Origin: Trichuris trichiura
Lineage: Eukaryota; Nematoda; Enoplea; Trichinellida; Trichuridae
DNA: 64,000 nucleotides
Direction: 5' to 3'
Assembly (NCBI GenBank): GCA_037903355.1
Contig: JBAJFE010000002.1
Location: 57,501 to 121,500, forward strand
This document shows positions 53,790 to 64,000 of this stretch, in pieces. The notes below the pieces were generated by a model. That model made no database searches, had not been told where the DNA came from, and saw nothing but the letters and a program-made list of their open reading frames with translations. Every line of letters starts with the position of its first letter. Within the stretch, counting starts at the first letter, position 1. The translations under genes and the position numbers were made by a program.

Positions 53790-56788
53790 CGGCCGTCGTT
53801 GCTGCCGAACCTGTTAGCCGTTGCATCCACCTATTCGATCACCGGTCTGGAATGAACTTCCTCGTCGACACAGGCGCAGCGGTAAGTCTGCTTCCAGCAA
53901 ATCGAATACCAGGTAACCCACATCGTCAACGCAAACCATCAACTGCCTCGGTATATGCCATCAACGGCACGCCAGTGACTGTCCATGGGTCCAAGACACT
54001 CACAGTCCATTTCGATGTATTGCCACCAGCGAAGTGGACCTTTACCGTGGCTAACGTGGAAACAGCAATCATTGGAGCGGACTTCATTCACCATCACCGC
54101 CTAGTAGTCGATCTTTCCAACAGCCGCGTCTTCCAGTCAAGAGAACGCTCCTTACCAGTAGCAGCGATCTCTATTTTAAATGAATTTCCCTCACTCACGT
54201 CTAGCATGACGCCTGCCGATACTGCAGCTCACCCAATACAGCACCATATCGTCACCACAGGCCCGCCAGTCTATGCTAGACCACGACGGTTACCCCCGGA
54301 CCGCCTCCGCGCAGCTAAAAAAGAATTTGAGCTCCTGGTGCAGATGGGCATCGCACGTCCTTCAAATAGTTGCTGGGCCTCACCGCTTCACCTCGTACCT
54401 AAGAAGGAACCTGGTGCCTGGAGGCCGTGCGGTGATTACCGACAGTTGAACCGCATTACTGTCCCTGACCGTTACCCTATTCCTCATCTTCATGATGTCA
54501 CAGTGAAACTGGCCGGGAAGACGATCTTTTCTAAAGTCGACCTCATCAGAGCGTATCAGCAGATCCCCGTGCACCCTGAGGATGTGCCCAAAACGGCGGT
54601 AATAACTCCCTTCGGGCTGTTTGAATATACTCGCATGCCCTTCGGGTTAAGAAACGCGGCCCAGACCTTTCAAAGGTTCATGGACGAAGTAACTCGTGGG
54701 TTGGACTTCTGCTTCGTCTACTTGGATGACGTGCTTATCGCAAGTTCGACACCGGCCGAACATGAGAATCACTTAAAGGCCCTGTTTCGTCGCTTCGTCA
54801 CGTACGGCATAAAAATAAATCCGGCAAAATGCGTTTTTTACGTGAAGCAGCTTGACTTCCTAGGCATGCAAATCAGCTCGAACGGCATAAGGCCATTAGC
54901 GGAGAAAGTGGCAGCCATCCGGCAAATGCCAGAACCGAAAAGCACAACTGAATTACGCCGTTTCCTCGGCTGCATCAATTTCTATCGTCGTTTCATTCCT
55001 CACGTTGCAGCTACGCTGGCACCGTTAGAGAGCCTCTTGTCTTCACGCACTAATAACCGTTTCAGTCTTTCCCTGGAAGCACGCCAGGCATTTCATAGTG
55101 CTAAGGAGCAGCTAGCACATGCCACTATGCTAGCCCATCCGCGAGAGAATGTACCGCTATCGTTAGTAGTGGATGCATCGGATGTCGCCGCAGGAGCTGT
55201 GCTCCAACAGCACGTAGAGGGCAAATGGATGCCCCTAGCTTTTTTTTCAAAGCGATTCCAAGCCCGAGAAGCAAGGTACAGTGCGTTTGGACGAGAACTA
55301 TTAGCCACCTACCTGGCAGTGCGCCATTTTCGTCATTGGCTGGAAGGTCGCAATTTCTTCATCCTAACTGACCACAAACCACTAATGTACGCCGTACGGC
55401 ATCCCTCCAATCGCCATAATCCACGTGAGATACGACATTTGGACTTCATCACTACTTTCACAGGTGATATTCGCCATATAAAAGGGGCAAATAACCAAGT
55501 CGCGGATGCGTTATCCCGTGCACAAGTGAACGCCTTATCCACTGTTGTCGACTCCCTCGATATACGACGCTTAGCCCAAGCACAAGAGGCAGACCCAGAA
55601 CTAGTTCACCTAAGGTCCAACTCGGCTCTGCAAATACGCGACATCACCCTCCCGGATTTTCAGGCGACACTAGCTTGTGATGTGTCACAAGGGCATCCGA
55701 GGCCTTATCTGCCTCATTCCTTCCGTCGTCGCACTTTCGATCTTCTTCATGCACTCTCCCACCCGAGTATCCGAGCAACGCAAAAGCTCATCACTCGACA
55801 CTATGTTTGGCCCGGAATCAACAAAGATGTTCGATTATGGGCAAGGCAGTGCTTGACTTGTCAGCGTACGAAGATTCAACGACATGTAAGGACGCCTCCA
55901 AAGTACTTCGCGATCCCAGACTCACGTTTTGACCACGTACATGTAGACATAGTGGGACCCTTACCGCCTTCGCGTGGTTACACATATATCCTTACAATGG
56001 TCGATCGCTTTACACGGTGGCCAGAGGCTGTTCCACTCATGAACTGCAAAGCTGAAACGGTGGCGCGGTGCTTTACGACAGCTTGGATATCCAGATTTGG
56101 GCTGCCCTCGATTATTACCACCGACCAAGGCCGACAGTTCCAGAGCTCCTTTTGGCTGGCCTTGGCCAACTTCTTGGGAATTCAACTGGCGCCCACGTCC
56201 GCCTACCATCCGCAAGCCAACGGCCTAGTTGAGCGATTCCACAGACAACTGAAGTCAGCACTAACGGCACATGTACATCACTCCCGTCAGTGGGTTGACA
56301 GTCTGCCACTTGTGCTTCTAGGAATTCGCTCCGCCGTTAAAGAAGACTTGCGCCATTGTCCTGCTGAGCTCGTCTACGGTTCTTCCTTGCGTTTGCCAGC
56401 AGTTTTCTTCTCCCCGACCACAGGTAGCAAACAGCCTTCTTCACACCGAGCAGAACTAGACACCTTTTTTGGATCAGTCCGGCCGACCCCGACGCGCGCA
56501 CCTCTACGCCCATGTTGGCACGTACCAAGAGGCCTGCGCACGGCTACACACGTCTTCGTCCGCGTGGACGCGCAGCGTCCACCACTGTCGCCGGCCTACG
56601 ACGGCCCATTCGCGGTAGTGGCGCGCACACAGAAGACACTGACGTTGGCTCGAAATGGGCGACTGGAGACAGTCAGCATGGATAGAGTTAAGCCAGCGTT
56701 TTTCAGCGCCGAGTCAGCCCTAACGGATCGTTCGCCCAGCTCTCTGGGGGCGGGCTATGTAGCGGACGCGACCGCCATTGTTACTTAA
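53702..56788 (+). CDS. pol: Pol of the gypsy element (protease, reverse transcriptase, RNase H, integrase)
   Basis: A 1028-codon frame, -1 relative to gag and overlapping its end, so expression probably needs a -1 ribosomal shift; the true N-terminus is not the first Met. Domains in order: aspartic protease with [13 protein letters not shown] (about residue 55); reverse transcriptase with [14 protein letters not shown] and YLDDVLIAS (about 340); RNase H with [14 protein letters not shown] (about 490) and DHKPL; integrase with an HHCC finger ([10 protein letters not shown]...C..C, about 686-715) and the DDE residues in [15 protein letters not shown] and GLVERFH (about 747, 806, 843). The C-terminal GPF/Y-type module reads [15 protein letters not shown]. 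The stop lies 31 bp inside the 3' LTR. No internal stops or lost catalytic residues are seen, so it may be active. Confidence 0.95.
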   Translation: MLLPSPFWSEGTQMRPTMQLVKRQRRTMLTAVVAAEPVSRCIHLFDHRSGMNFLVDTGAAVSLLPANRIPGNPHRQRKPSTASVYAINGTPVTVHGSKTLTVHFDVLPPAKWTFTVANVETAIIGADFIHHHRLVVDLSNSRVFQSRERSLPVAAISILNEFPSLTSSMTPADTAAHPIQHHIVTTGPPVYARPRRLPPDRLRAAKKEFELLVQMGIARPSNSCWASPLHLVPKKEPGAWRPCGDYRQLNRITVPDRYPIPHLHDVTVKLAGKTIFSKVDLIRAYQQIPVHPEDVPKTAVITPFGLFEYTRMPFGLRNAAQTFQRFMDEVTRGLDFCFVYLDDVLIASSTPAEHENHLKALFRRFVTYGIKINPAKCVFYVKQLDFLGMQISSNGIRPLAEKVAAIRQMPEPKSTTELRRFLGCINFYRRFIPHVAATLAPLESLLSSRTNNRFSLSLEARQAFHSAKEQLAHATMLAHPRENVPLSLVVDASDVAAGAVLQQHVEGKWMPLAFFSKRFQAREARYSAFGRELLATYLAVRHFRHWLEGRNFFILTDHKPLMYAVRHPSNRHNPREIRHLDFITTFTGDIRHIKGANNQVADALSRAQVNALSTVVDSLDIRRLAQAQEADPELVHLRSNSALQIRDITLPDFQATLACDVSQGHPRPYLPHSFRRRTFDLLHALSHPSIRATQKLITRHYVWPGINKDVRLWARQCLTCQRTKIQRHVRTPPKYFAIPDSRFDHVHVDIVGPLPPSRGYTYILTMVDRFTRWPEAVPLMNCKAETVARCFTTAWISRFGLPSIITTDQGRQFQSSFWLALANFLGIQLAPTSAYHPQANGLVERFHRQLKSALTAHVHHSRQWVDSLPLVLLGIRSAVKEDLRHCPAELVYGSSLRLPAVFFSPTTGSKQPSSHRAELDTFFGSVRPTPTRAPLRPCWHVPRGLRTATHVFVRVDAQRPPLSPAYDGPFAVVARTQKTLTLARNGRLETVSMDRVKPAFFSAESALTDRSPSSLGAGYVADATAIVT

Positions 56789-56910
56789 GCATCAGAAAAC
56801 GATATCGTAAACATATACCTATCTATCTAATAGAGAGTACTGTGGTTCATTCCATTCTGACTGCCGTGTGAAAGTAAACTGTGTAGTAAAGCTCTTCCGG
56901 TCCCACTACA
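56758..56910 (+). repeat. 3' LTR of the gypsy element
   Basis: 153 bp, identical by eye to the 5' LTR. It is preceded by the purine-rich tract GGGGGCGGGC used to prime plus-strand synthesis. Confidence 0.95.
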
Positions 56911-57801
56911 AAACCATAAAGTTTTACATAACTGACGAGCTCCTTTGAGAAAAGTTAAGAATCTTGATGTAAACAGCCATTCCAGTTACATCTCCCGTAG
57001 CTCCGCTTTGTGTGGAGCCGCCAGCTCACTTCCTAAGCGTTCGAACGGCTCTTCGAGATTATCGACAGCGCGCAGCTGGCCGCGCGGTTCCTTTCCTGGT
57101 CTCTGATCCTGGAAAAATCTACGTCCTCAGTAGAAGAACCAATGCATCCCCGATAAACTATAAATTTAAGAGAAAATAAGTGTTTAACACAGTGCATCTG
57201 CTCGTCCAACAACTATGGAAACACAGGCTCACCTCCTGCCAAACTGACGACCTGTTCGGACTTCTCGAGTGCGGTTTCGTGTGCCACAGGCAGCAATCCT
57301 CGTGTTGGACCTCAGAAAACCATACAATTTTGCATAATTCACAAATTACATGCAGAAAAGTCAAAACTTTTGATGCAAACTAATTTTCAACGTACATTTT
57401 CCATAGCTCCAGTACGTGTGGAGAAGCCGACTCACCTCCTAAGCGTCTGAACGGCCCTCTGGGACTACGGACAGTCCGGAGGCGGCCGCGCGGTTCCTCT
57501 CCTGGTCTCCAGTCCCGGAAGAAACTACATTTTCAATCAACCAAGAAACGTATTGCCGATAAACGTAAAATTATATAGAAAATAAGTGTTCAGCATAGCT
57601 TCTCTGCTTGTGCAACAAGTGTCGAGGCACAGGCTCACGTTGTGCCCTTCCGACGACCTGTTCGGCCTTCAAGAGTGCAGTTTTGTCTGCTCGCGGCACC
57701 ATTCCTGGTGTTGCACTGAAGAAGCCATACAATTTTACATAATTTACAAATTACATGCAGAAAAGTTAAGAATTTTGATGTAGACAAATTTTCTACATGT
57801 A
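56911..57801 (+). repeat. Satellite of about 400 bp, third block
   Basis: Continues the monomer cut by the gypsy element (CCATAAAGTTTTACATAA). Repeat points lie near 57180 and 57588, a period of about 408 bp. The block ends at TTTTCTACATGTA, where another insertion begins. Confidence 0.9.
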
Positions 57802-57843
57802 CAGTCGGCCCTCGCTATCGGCGTTATATAGGTTACCCTATCA
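57802..57843 (+). mobile_element. Left end of a possible mariner/pogo-type element interrupted by hAT copy 2
   Basis: After a TA dinucleotide the sequence reads CAGTCGGCCCTCGCTATCGG, resembling Tigger/mariner-type termini. Forty-two bases later hAT copy 2 begins, and matching unclassified sequence would continue at 62073. I did not find the opposite terminus in the window, so this is tentative. Confidence 0.4.
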
Positions 57844-58898
57844 CAGTCATTCCCAACGGGGGCCCTGGGGGAGTCGAAGGGGGTCCTGAATGCTAAGGTG
57901 GCCCTTGGGGGTCCCCGGTTGTGCCTATGAATTTTTTCTCTAATGTAACTTACCTCGTGAAAACAGAGAGTAAGCAATTTCTCAATATCATGGAGCATAG
58001 AGAAAAGAACTTGCCATCAGCTTAGCGTGGCGCTCCTAAATCAATAGAACCCTGCTGCGTTCAAGCGAAGTCACTGACAACTCGCAGAAGCTCGGTGGAC
58101 TCTAAACGAGGCTGCGCAATTCCTCCCACTGGCGACGACTCGAAGTTATTCAGAAATACTGTACGAATGTTGCATTCAGTAGCCGGCGGGACGCATGACG
58201 TCATGTCTTCAGGGGATGCCGTGAACAGAGAAGTGTGAAGATCACAAGGAATTCTTTCGTTGACACCAGGCAACTTGGTTCTCTCGTGCGTGCATCCTGT
58301 CATACGCTCACGAAGTTTTACGTCTTCACTGTCGATACATTGTTACAAATCAGTTGGTTCAGAAATTCAGCATTTGGCGGTCACAAGTTTTCGTGAACTT
58401 CATCAAAGGTCAAATCTTTACAGGAAAAAGATAAGGGTAACTGTTACGTAATTTTCGTTTGATCTTTCATTTCATCAGTAATTTGTTACCGTCTGTAGAT
58501 CAGAATGAGTTCTAATAGGTTCTAAGGGAGTTTATGAGGTGTAGAAGCCATGTCTTATTTGACTTAAAGTTAGAAAAGAGCGAAAAAGAAAGGAGAGACA
58601 GGGAGAGACTAAACAGCGATGTATACAACAGCTGGATGCTACGCTTGGGGTGCTTGGATTGGTTATGAGAACCCAGTTGCGTTCCCAGACCCAACGAGGA
58701 AACAGATTCGGAGAATGAAGACGTAGACCTTCCAAATTTAGCAAGAAATAGAAGCTACTGCAGATCCGGTTTCGGACACATACTGAGGCAGGACGCATAT
58801 ATGCCTTCAAAGTTTATCTCAGCGAGCTTTTAGTTTTCCACAGCCATTGCAATGCTTTGTATCTCTGAAGGTGTTAATGACAAGCATGTTTATCCTAG

Positions 58899-60972
58899 AT
58901 GGCCGCACCAAAAAAGAAATGTAGGCAATATAGCGCCGAGTATTTAAAATATGGATTTATACAATCACCCTCGAACCCTCAGCAACCGCTGTGCCTCATC
59001 TGCGAGAAGACTTTTGCCAACGAAATCATGAAACCATCAAAATTAATAAAACATTTAAACAGAATGCATGGCGACAAAGCCGGCAAAGATCTTTCGTATT
59101 TTCAATCTCTACGAGACAGCTTTAAAAAACGGCCGAGATTATCAAGCATTTTTTCGTCTGCATCGAGTCAAAGTAGCGATGGTTTGCGTGCTTCCTATAA
59201 CCTCTCTTTAATGATTGCAAAATCTGGAAAACCACACACCATCGGTGAACAGCTGTTACTTCCCGCCGTGAGTGAGGTGCTACGTACTGTGCTGCACATG
59301 CCAGCGACAAACATAATCAACAAAATCCCCTTGAGCAATAACACAGTGCAACGACGAATTGATGAAATGGGTGCCGATGTAGAGAACACGCTGTGTGAAT
59401 TTTTGAAAACGGCGCAATTTTCACTACAGTTGGACGAGTCCGTTTTGCCGCAGAATGAGGCATTGTTGCTTGCGTACGTACGGTTTATAAAAGGGGAAAA
59501 ACTAGAACAGGAACTACTGTTTGCGAGAGAAATGATAGCTGATACGAAGGGAGAGTCCATATTTTGCAGTGTACAGGGTTTCTTTCAAGAGAAAGGAATT
59601 CCGCTAACAAATATAATGTCAACTGCGACGGATGGTGCTCCCTCAATGGTAGGATGCCATCGGGGTTTTATATCTTACCTGAAACGTTCGGTTCCAGACG
59701 TTTTGGCAGTGCATTGCGTAATACACCGACAACACCTGGTTGCAAAGCGGCTCAGTGCTCGTCTATATCGCTCCTTGCAATGCGTTATCCTAGCGATCAA
59801 CAAAGTTAAGAAAAATCCATTAAAAGACAGATTATTCAGACAGTTATGTGATGAAAATGACGAAGAGTTCACCCGTCTGCTCCTCCACACAGAAGTTAGA
59901 TGGCTGTCAAGAGGCGTATGCCTGAACCGTTTTCATCAGCTTTTTCAAACGGTTTTGCAGTTCTTTGAAAGCGATGATATCGAGCTCGGGAACAACTTGA
60001 AGAAGCACAAAGGCGACGCCGCTTATCTGTCAGACCTTTATTTTAAATTCAACGAAACGAATCTCCAGTTGCAAGGAGACGATCTGAATTTGATCAAGAC
60101 CAAGAATGTTATTTCTGCCTTCATCTCCAAGCTCTTGCTTTTCAAGCACAACTTGGCTCGTGGAGAGTTTTATCAGTTCCCTAATCTTGGCGAGCTAAAG
60201 AAAACGTGCACCATACCTGACGACGATGTCTACGTTTACTGCGACCACCTGAGTATGCTGCGCAAGGAAATGCTTGAAAGATACGAAGACATCTTGACAA
60301 TGAGAATACCAGCCTGGATTTTGGATTCATATTCAAACGCTAACGAAGCAGAAACGTTTTTGCAAGAAGAGCTGATTGAATTGTGTAGCGGAGCCTGCGC
60401 ACGTCCGCGAGCCCAAAGCGGGCGCCAGGCATTCGCGAGGGCGTATCGCTCAGGCAGGAGCGTAAACATTTGCGACGCCGCCGGACGCGTGCGCCGGCCG
60501 CTGATCCCTGGGTCTGTGCCAGTGATCTGACTAACGCGCAGGCCATGCAAATAGAGATAAGAGTTGTTCGTTCGTGCTTGCTGCTGGTCGGCTGTGTCGT
60601 GTGCAAGCTGTCGTGTCGAAAGTAAAGCGTTTGGTAACGTATTTCTGTGTGCGCTTGCCACTGGGTTTCTTACAAGTTGCAAGCCAATGAAGAACTGAAG
60701 CCTAAGTTTAAGAGTGGCTACAGTCATTTCTGGTTGCAGCATCAAATTGCGACACTTTACCCTGAATTATGGAAGATCGTTAAAAGTTCCTCGTGCCGTT
60801 TCCTTCCTCTTATTTGGTTGAACGTGGGTTCAGTGCTGCAACAGATCTTTTAGTTAAAAAAAGAAACAGGCTACAAAGAGCGCAGCGTGGAGACTTAAGA
60901 TTGCTGCTAACGAATATTGAACCTGACGTGGAAACATTGGTATTAGGGCACCAGCTTCAGCCACCACACTGA
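58899..60972 (+). pseudogene. hAT transposase (BED finger, ZBED5/SCAND3-like), copy 2, split by a solo LTR
   Basis: The start MAAPKKKCRQYSAEYLKYGF is followed by an intact BED finger (CLICEKTF...H....H). The core has QLDESVLPQNE, ATDGAPSM, the CVIH motif and RWLSRG, so the first two catalytic Asp residues are present. The frame is open to about 60383, where the solo LTR (60384-60674) enters after QEELIEL. The C-terminal part resumes at QANEELKPKF (60680), loses one base near 60785, and ends with the VERGFSA region and a stop at 60972. Unlike copy 1 it has no internal stop before the insertion. It was probably functional until the LTR insertion. Confidence 0.92.
60384..60674 (+). mobile_element. 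Solo LTR inside the hAT copy 2 transposase
   Basis: A 291-bp insert runs from TGTAGCGGAGCC to GGGTTTCTTACA, with TG...CA ends, and is flanked by AATTG and AGTTG (5 bp, one mismatch). The first eight bases match the start of the gypsy LTR (TGTAGCGG), but the rest differs, so it comes from a related or different LTR family. No internal retrotransposon sequence remains, as expected after LTR-LTR recombination. Confidence 0.8.
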
Positions 60973-61205
60973 TTTGCCACCATAGCCAACTTTTCCTACT
61001 TGTTAAAGTCAAATAGTAAACTTGAATGCAATAATACGGAGTTCGGAGAACCGATGTCCAGCATGATCAACGCATAATACTGTTGTTGTTAACAAGGCGA
61101 CAAGTACAACAAAAAACAGACGTAGAATTTGACCATGTGCGGCAAAAGCGCGTTGAAGTTTCTAACAAACCATTTTCATACACTGCGACTGAAGAGTTAA
61201 GTGCC

Positions 61206-61481
61206 AGTTAGTCACAAGAGAAAAAGAGCGGTTTACTCCCGTTCTAAATAAGAGAACGCAGCAGTGCCCAAACGATCAGGGCTTTCACAACCCAACTGGA
61301 TCCGTCGTCAGCGATAGGACACAAGCCCTGGGCGAAAGGGAGCACTTATCTAGTTTCATCGTTAACGACAGGTCTTGTACCCTGTTGCTGACGACGGAAC
61401 CAGTTGAGTTCCGAAAGCTCCTATCATTTGTATGCACTTACCTTCTTTGACTTACAACGGGAATAAACGACTCTTTTTTCT
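61206..61481. repeat. Imperfect hairpin of about 275 bp inside hAT copy 2
   Basis: TCACAAGAGAAAAAGAGCGG at the left is mirrored by CTCTTTTTTCTTGTGA at the right. Further in, GTCGTCAGC pairs with GCTGACGAC. It may be a nested small inverted-repeat element; TA dinucleotides lie beside both ends, but no clear duplication is visible. Confidence 0.6.
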
Positions 61482-62072
61482 TGTGATAAAACTGCTAGAC
61501 CGTATAAAGACGTTCCATCTTCATGTGAGGTAGTCTTTGCAAATCTTGACTACAAATCCAATAAATCTTAACAGGAAACTTTTGTCACACAAACCCATTT
61601 TCAAGACGAAAGTTTGGCAGCTGAGCGTGGAGAAGTTTCGACCAATTCCATATGACTAAGGAACCTTTTTGACCTACGTTCATTCACTCGGCAAAGAAGA
61701 GCAGTTGCAGGTCATCTGAAATACTTAGACCACGCGACTGAAAAACACTGCACACGTGTCAGGAATTAGATTTAGATTCGTTACTGCCTTTTCCATGTGG
61801 CACAGACCAGTGCAAAAATCGAACTTTTAAATTGAAGAGTTTTAAAATGCAGGTTAAAAGTTCGTTGTTAGCGCCGGTTTGCACCAGATCGAAAAACAGC
61901 AAATTCATTGTTGAAATCTTCGGTAAACGGCGTGTCACAGGTATTCTAATAAACGCGAAAGAACCTAGGGTGAGAAAAGAGAAGAGCAGAACCACGCAAG
62001 AACGGGAGGGGGCTCTGAGGAGATGTGCGTCTCGAAAGGGGACCCTGGCGCAGAAAAGGTTGGGAATCACTG

Positions 62073-62380
62073 CCCTATCAGAAAGGCTAAATAGCTTATA
62101 TTCTAACCGCGTATCTCGTCCCTCCCCCTTGAATTCCTTCCGGAACGGTTATCGTACCTAACAATCCTTCGAAGCTTGGTACTGCAGAATCTAGCCACGC
62201 GATAAAGAAATTAATGAGATTGCCGTTGTCCAATGGAGCCAGCCATCAGAGTTCGCGCCGTTAGATACAAGAAAGGATGGAAGCAAGACGCTCTTTCCTT
62301 GAACGCCTGGGAATCGCCTTGCTTTAATGAGCTAAGCGATGTACTGGTGCGCGAAATGGGTACAGAGCAGGGGAAATTTA
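62073..62380. other. Unclassified DNA between hAT copy 2 and element B
   Basis: About 300 bp including both target duplications (CCCTATCA at the left, GAAATTTA at 62373-62380). No gene, repeat or RNA is recognised. It may belong to the element whose left end is at 57802. Confidence 0.4.
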
Positions 62381-63261
62381 GGGTCTAGTATGTTTCGCGG
62401 GCACCGGAAGTAGAGGCAGCTTCTTCAAAGCGTTATCTGCGAATCTACGGCGTAATAAATGGTTGTTATCGGCGCAACAGGACGGACGTTATCGTCAGGT
62501 TTAGTGAAAGGATGGAATTTAGCAGATGCGCATGCATTCAAGTTACGGGAAACACAATGGGGCCTGCAGGTGTTTAAGCTGAGACGTCGTGTAGGAATTC
62601 GTGAAAAACATCGCAGGTCAACTTTCCGAGCTGAGGCGTGCCTTGGTAGACAGGGTAAATCTCATTCTGCGTTATGTCTGTCCCGGGATCTAGTGACAAC
62701 TTGCCATCGACAAGTGGAGGCACCGTAAGGAGGCACTGACGCCTTCTGCCTGATTAGGTACACCCGAGTGAACCCGTCGGATGCGCCTCCAGCGAAATCG
62801 ACGCGTCGCCTTCGTCAGGCTGAGCGCCTGCGTTAGCAGTACGTATGCTTTTTCCCTTTTTCCGTTAGTCAATGCTCGCGTGTTCACTGATCGCTAAATA
62901 ACGTCACTTTGCGCTATGCTTCTTGTATTTTGCGCCACGGTCAAAACTGCATAACCCAACAGCAGCAACGAACACGCGTTATGTTAAGGTTTAGGCTTAG
63001 GCTTAGGCTTAGGCAGGACAGGATGGCCGGCAGGGTTATAGGACGCACTTGGAAACAATTACCAGAACGGCCAACTGTTTCCAGATGTGCAGCGTCTGTT
63101 TCCAGATGTGCAGCGTTCCTTCGCTGATACGCATCGCTCGCGTGTGTACACAGCGAACAATAGCTTAGGTCACCCATTGTTCAGGTGACGTAGTAATGAT
63201 CACGTGACCGCCTTTGAAGTTGCCGCCTCTACTTCCGGTGCCCGCGAAACATACAAGACCC
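62381..63261. mobile_element. Non-autonomous DNA element B (881 bp, hAT-like)
   Basis: Terminal inverted repeats of about 38 bp: GGGTCTAGTATGTTTCGCGG at the left and GGGTCTTGTATGTTTCGCGG reversed at the right. They are flanked by a perfect 8-bp duplication GAAATTTA (62373-62380 and 63262-63269). The interior is homologous to element A in inverted orientation. Frames of 60-89 codons exist on both strands in both copies but show no domain. Confidence 0.92.
62991..63014 (+). repeat. (TTAGGC)4 telomere-type repeat inside element B
   Basis: Four exact TTAGGC units stand in element B; element A has two (as GCCTAA), and the nested relative at 43856-44140 has two. TTAGGC is the nematode telomere unit. 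It may be an expanded motif of the element, not a captured telomere. Confidence 0.9.
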
Positions 63262-63865
63262 GAAATTTAAAATACATAGGTGCACTTAAGCAGAAATAGT
63301 GAACATTACTTAGAACACATCAACATAGAGCAAAACGTTGACGGCAGAAACGACTGGGGTATCATGTATCAATTTACCCTCTTTCTGTAGGTGAGCGCAG
63401 CTTTTCTGGAGAACGGCCAGAACTAAGGTTTCTTGAATGTATTGGTAACAAAACTTCTCTTAAAATTTTAGTCTCCGCAGCTGCAGGAGCTTTGTTTTGA
63501 AAAATTGTTATAAGGAGCTTTCTCTCCCTTTTCTTCGCTTTATCGAATAAATCTTGTGGCAGCTTCAACGAAACCATTATGCTTCGTGTAACCATGATGC
63601 CACGTTTCGTGGATGGATCGTATACAGCAATCGTACCCTTTAGGACCTGCGCTTGCCGGAAAATACTGGCAAGCTTTTTCAGCGTTCAGTCTGCGGGTGT
63701 TTAAGCTCCTGTATTTTCCATCATAACGTCTTCATCGTCGTCGCTGCCCGTAGGTGATTGCATCAGTTCCTCGAGTTCTTCGTCGCGAACGGCTTTCCAC
63801 AATCTTCTATGCGCTTCCTGATATCGTCTTCTATCATGTCAGAGAAACCCTCACCTCCCAACTCG
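63262..63865 (-). other. Unclassified region with a short unrecognised reading frame
   Basis: On the reverse strand a frame from about 63705 to 63374 reads ...KKLASIFRQAQVLKGTIAVYD... and continues KLPQDLFDKAKKRERK to a stop. I do not recognise it. Upstream, in another frame, is an acidic tail-like peptide (TGSDDDEDVMMENTGA, near 63725) ending in a stop. This could be a decayed transposase C-terminus and an unrelated frame, or a broken host exon. Confidence in any gene is low. Confidence 0.25.
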
Positions 63866-64000
63866 TTGCCAAAATTGGTGGTGAGTGGTTGCATAGGCAC
63901 AGAAGACTGCACTCCAAAAGCCTGAACAGGTCGTCAGGCTAGCAGGACGTGACCCTGTACCTCCATACTTGGTAAAGAAGCAGAGAAGCTAGGTTAAGCA
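63866..64000 (-). repeat. Satellite of about 400 bp, inverted orientation, cut by window edge
   Basis: The reverse strand reads TTAACCTAGCTTCTCTGCTT, CAAGTATGGAGGTACAGGGT and GACGACCTGTTCAGGC, matching the satellite monomer in the opposite orientation to all earlier blocks. The satellite orientation therefore flips somewhere between 57801 and 63866. Confidence 0.85.

Larger units (their letters stand above)
52727..56910 (+). mobile_element. Ty3/gypsy LTR retrotransposon, CsRn1-like, apparently intact
   Basis: A 4184-bp element with two 153-bp LTRs that read the same base for base by eye. AAAC stands on both sides (52723-52726 and 56911-56914) as a 4-bp target duplication. It has a primer site, gag, pol in the -1 frame and a purine-rich tract GGGGGCGGGC before the 3' LTR. 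There is no envelope gene and no chromodomain. The Gag knuckle pattern C-x2-H-x9-C-x3-C and the TGGTGACCC primer site fit the CsRn1 clade known from flukes, insects and other invertebrates. It sits in a satellite monomer that resumes directly after it. Confidence 0.95.
57844..62072 (+). mobile_element. hAT DNA transposon, copy 2
   Basis: A 4229-bp element with ends CAGTCATTCCCAAC and, reversed at the right, CAGTGATTCCCAACC. It is flanked by a perfect 8-bp duplication CCCTATCA (57836-57843 and 62073-62080). Subterminal GGGGGCCCTGGGGG runs match those of copy 1, and the transposase is the same family. It has itself been hit by a solo LTR and contains a hairpin region. Intervals 58000-58898 and 60973-61200 show no gene. 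Confidence 0.94.

Noticed and set aside
48709..57801. Regular repeats considered as a CRISPR array
   Set aside because: Monomers are about 400 bp and diverge along their whole length, with no short repeat plus unique spacer pattern; the genome is eukaryotic.
62459..63177. Frames of 60-89 codons conserved between elements A and B
   Set aside because: Frames on both strands are conserved equally, as expected from nucleotide homology of two copies, and none has a domain or continuous coding pattern.

Overview
The window is eukaryotic and almost certainly animal: the edge of a nuclear ribosomal DNA (rDNA) array plus the repeat-rich DNA beside it. I found no bacterial-type genes and no recognisable host protein gene; every protein I can name belongs to a transposable element. 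Animal origin rests on R2 elements in 28S and on pogo, hAT and CsRn1-type Ty3/gypsy elements. A (TTAGGC)4 run inside one element at 62991-63014 matches the nematode telomere repeat, so a nematode is a weak guess; the 18S sequence should settle it.

Region 1 (1-33243) is rDNA transcribed right to left. Reading left to right there are: the 5' part of a 5.8S, ITS1 and 18S of unit 1; all of unit 2 (18S 15414-17336, 5.8S 14638-14796, 28S 5250-14152); all of unit 3 (18S 28236-30174, 5.8S 27478-27636, 28S 20320-27001); and only the 3' part of the 28S of unit 4 (32128-33243). Both complete 28S genes, and the partial one, are interrupted at the same R2 target site. The repeat period without R2 is about 9.97 kb or 10.33 kb. 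The difference equals one copy of a 361-bp spacer repeat, which carries a promoter-like TATATA motif and occurs 3, 4 and 1 times in the three spacers.

Two different R2 lineages share the array. Copy 1 (6366-11093) is full length, with three N-terminal zinc fingers, a Myb-like region, reverse transcriptase and a restriction-like endonuclease, but it has one frameshift. Copy 2 (21437-23949) is a 5'-truncated member of a second lineage. Copy 3 (33244 to about 37145) is a long decayed member of that second lineage and forms the edge of the array. Beyond it lie about 160-bp tandem repeats and a scrambled 28S fragment (38064-38232).

Region 2 (38233-64000) is an approximately 400-bp satellite broken up by insertions. 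These are: a 4.38-kb palindromic pogo/Tigger-type element (38268-42649); an 855-bp non-autonomous element (42782-43636); a 5.06-kb hAT transposon with a perfect 8-bp target duplication (43650-48708); a Ty3/gypsy LTR retrotransposon with LTRs that read as identical and open gag and pol frames (52727-56910); a second hAT (57844-62072), itself split by a solo LTR; and a second 855-bp-type element (62381-63261). The satellite returns in inverted orientation at the right end.

The gypsy element looks youngest. The pogo and hAT transposases are broken by stops, frameshifts or insertions. Coordinates of rRNA ends and spacer limits are by eye and may be off by tens of bases, most of all at the 28S 3' ends.
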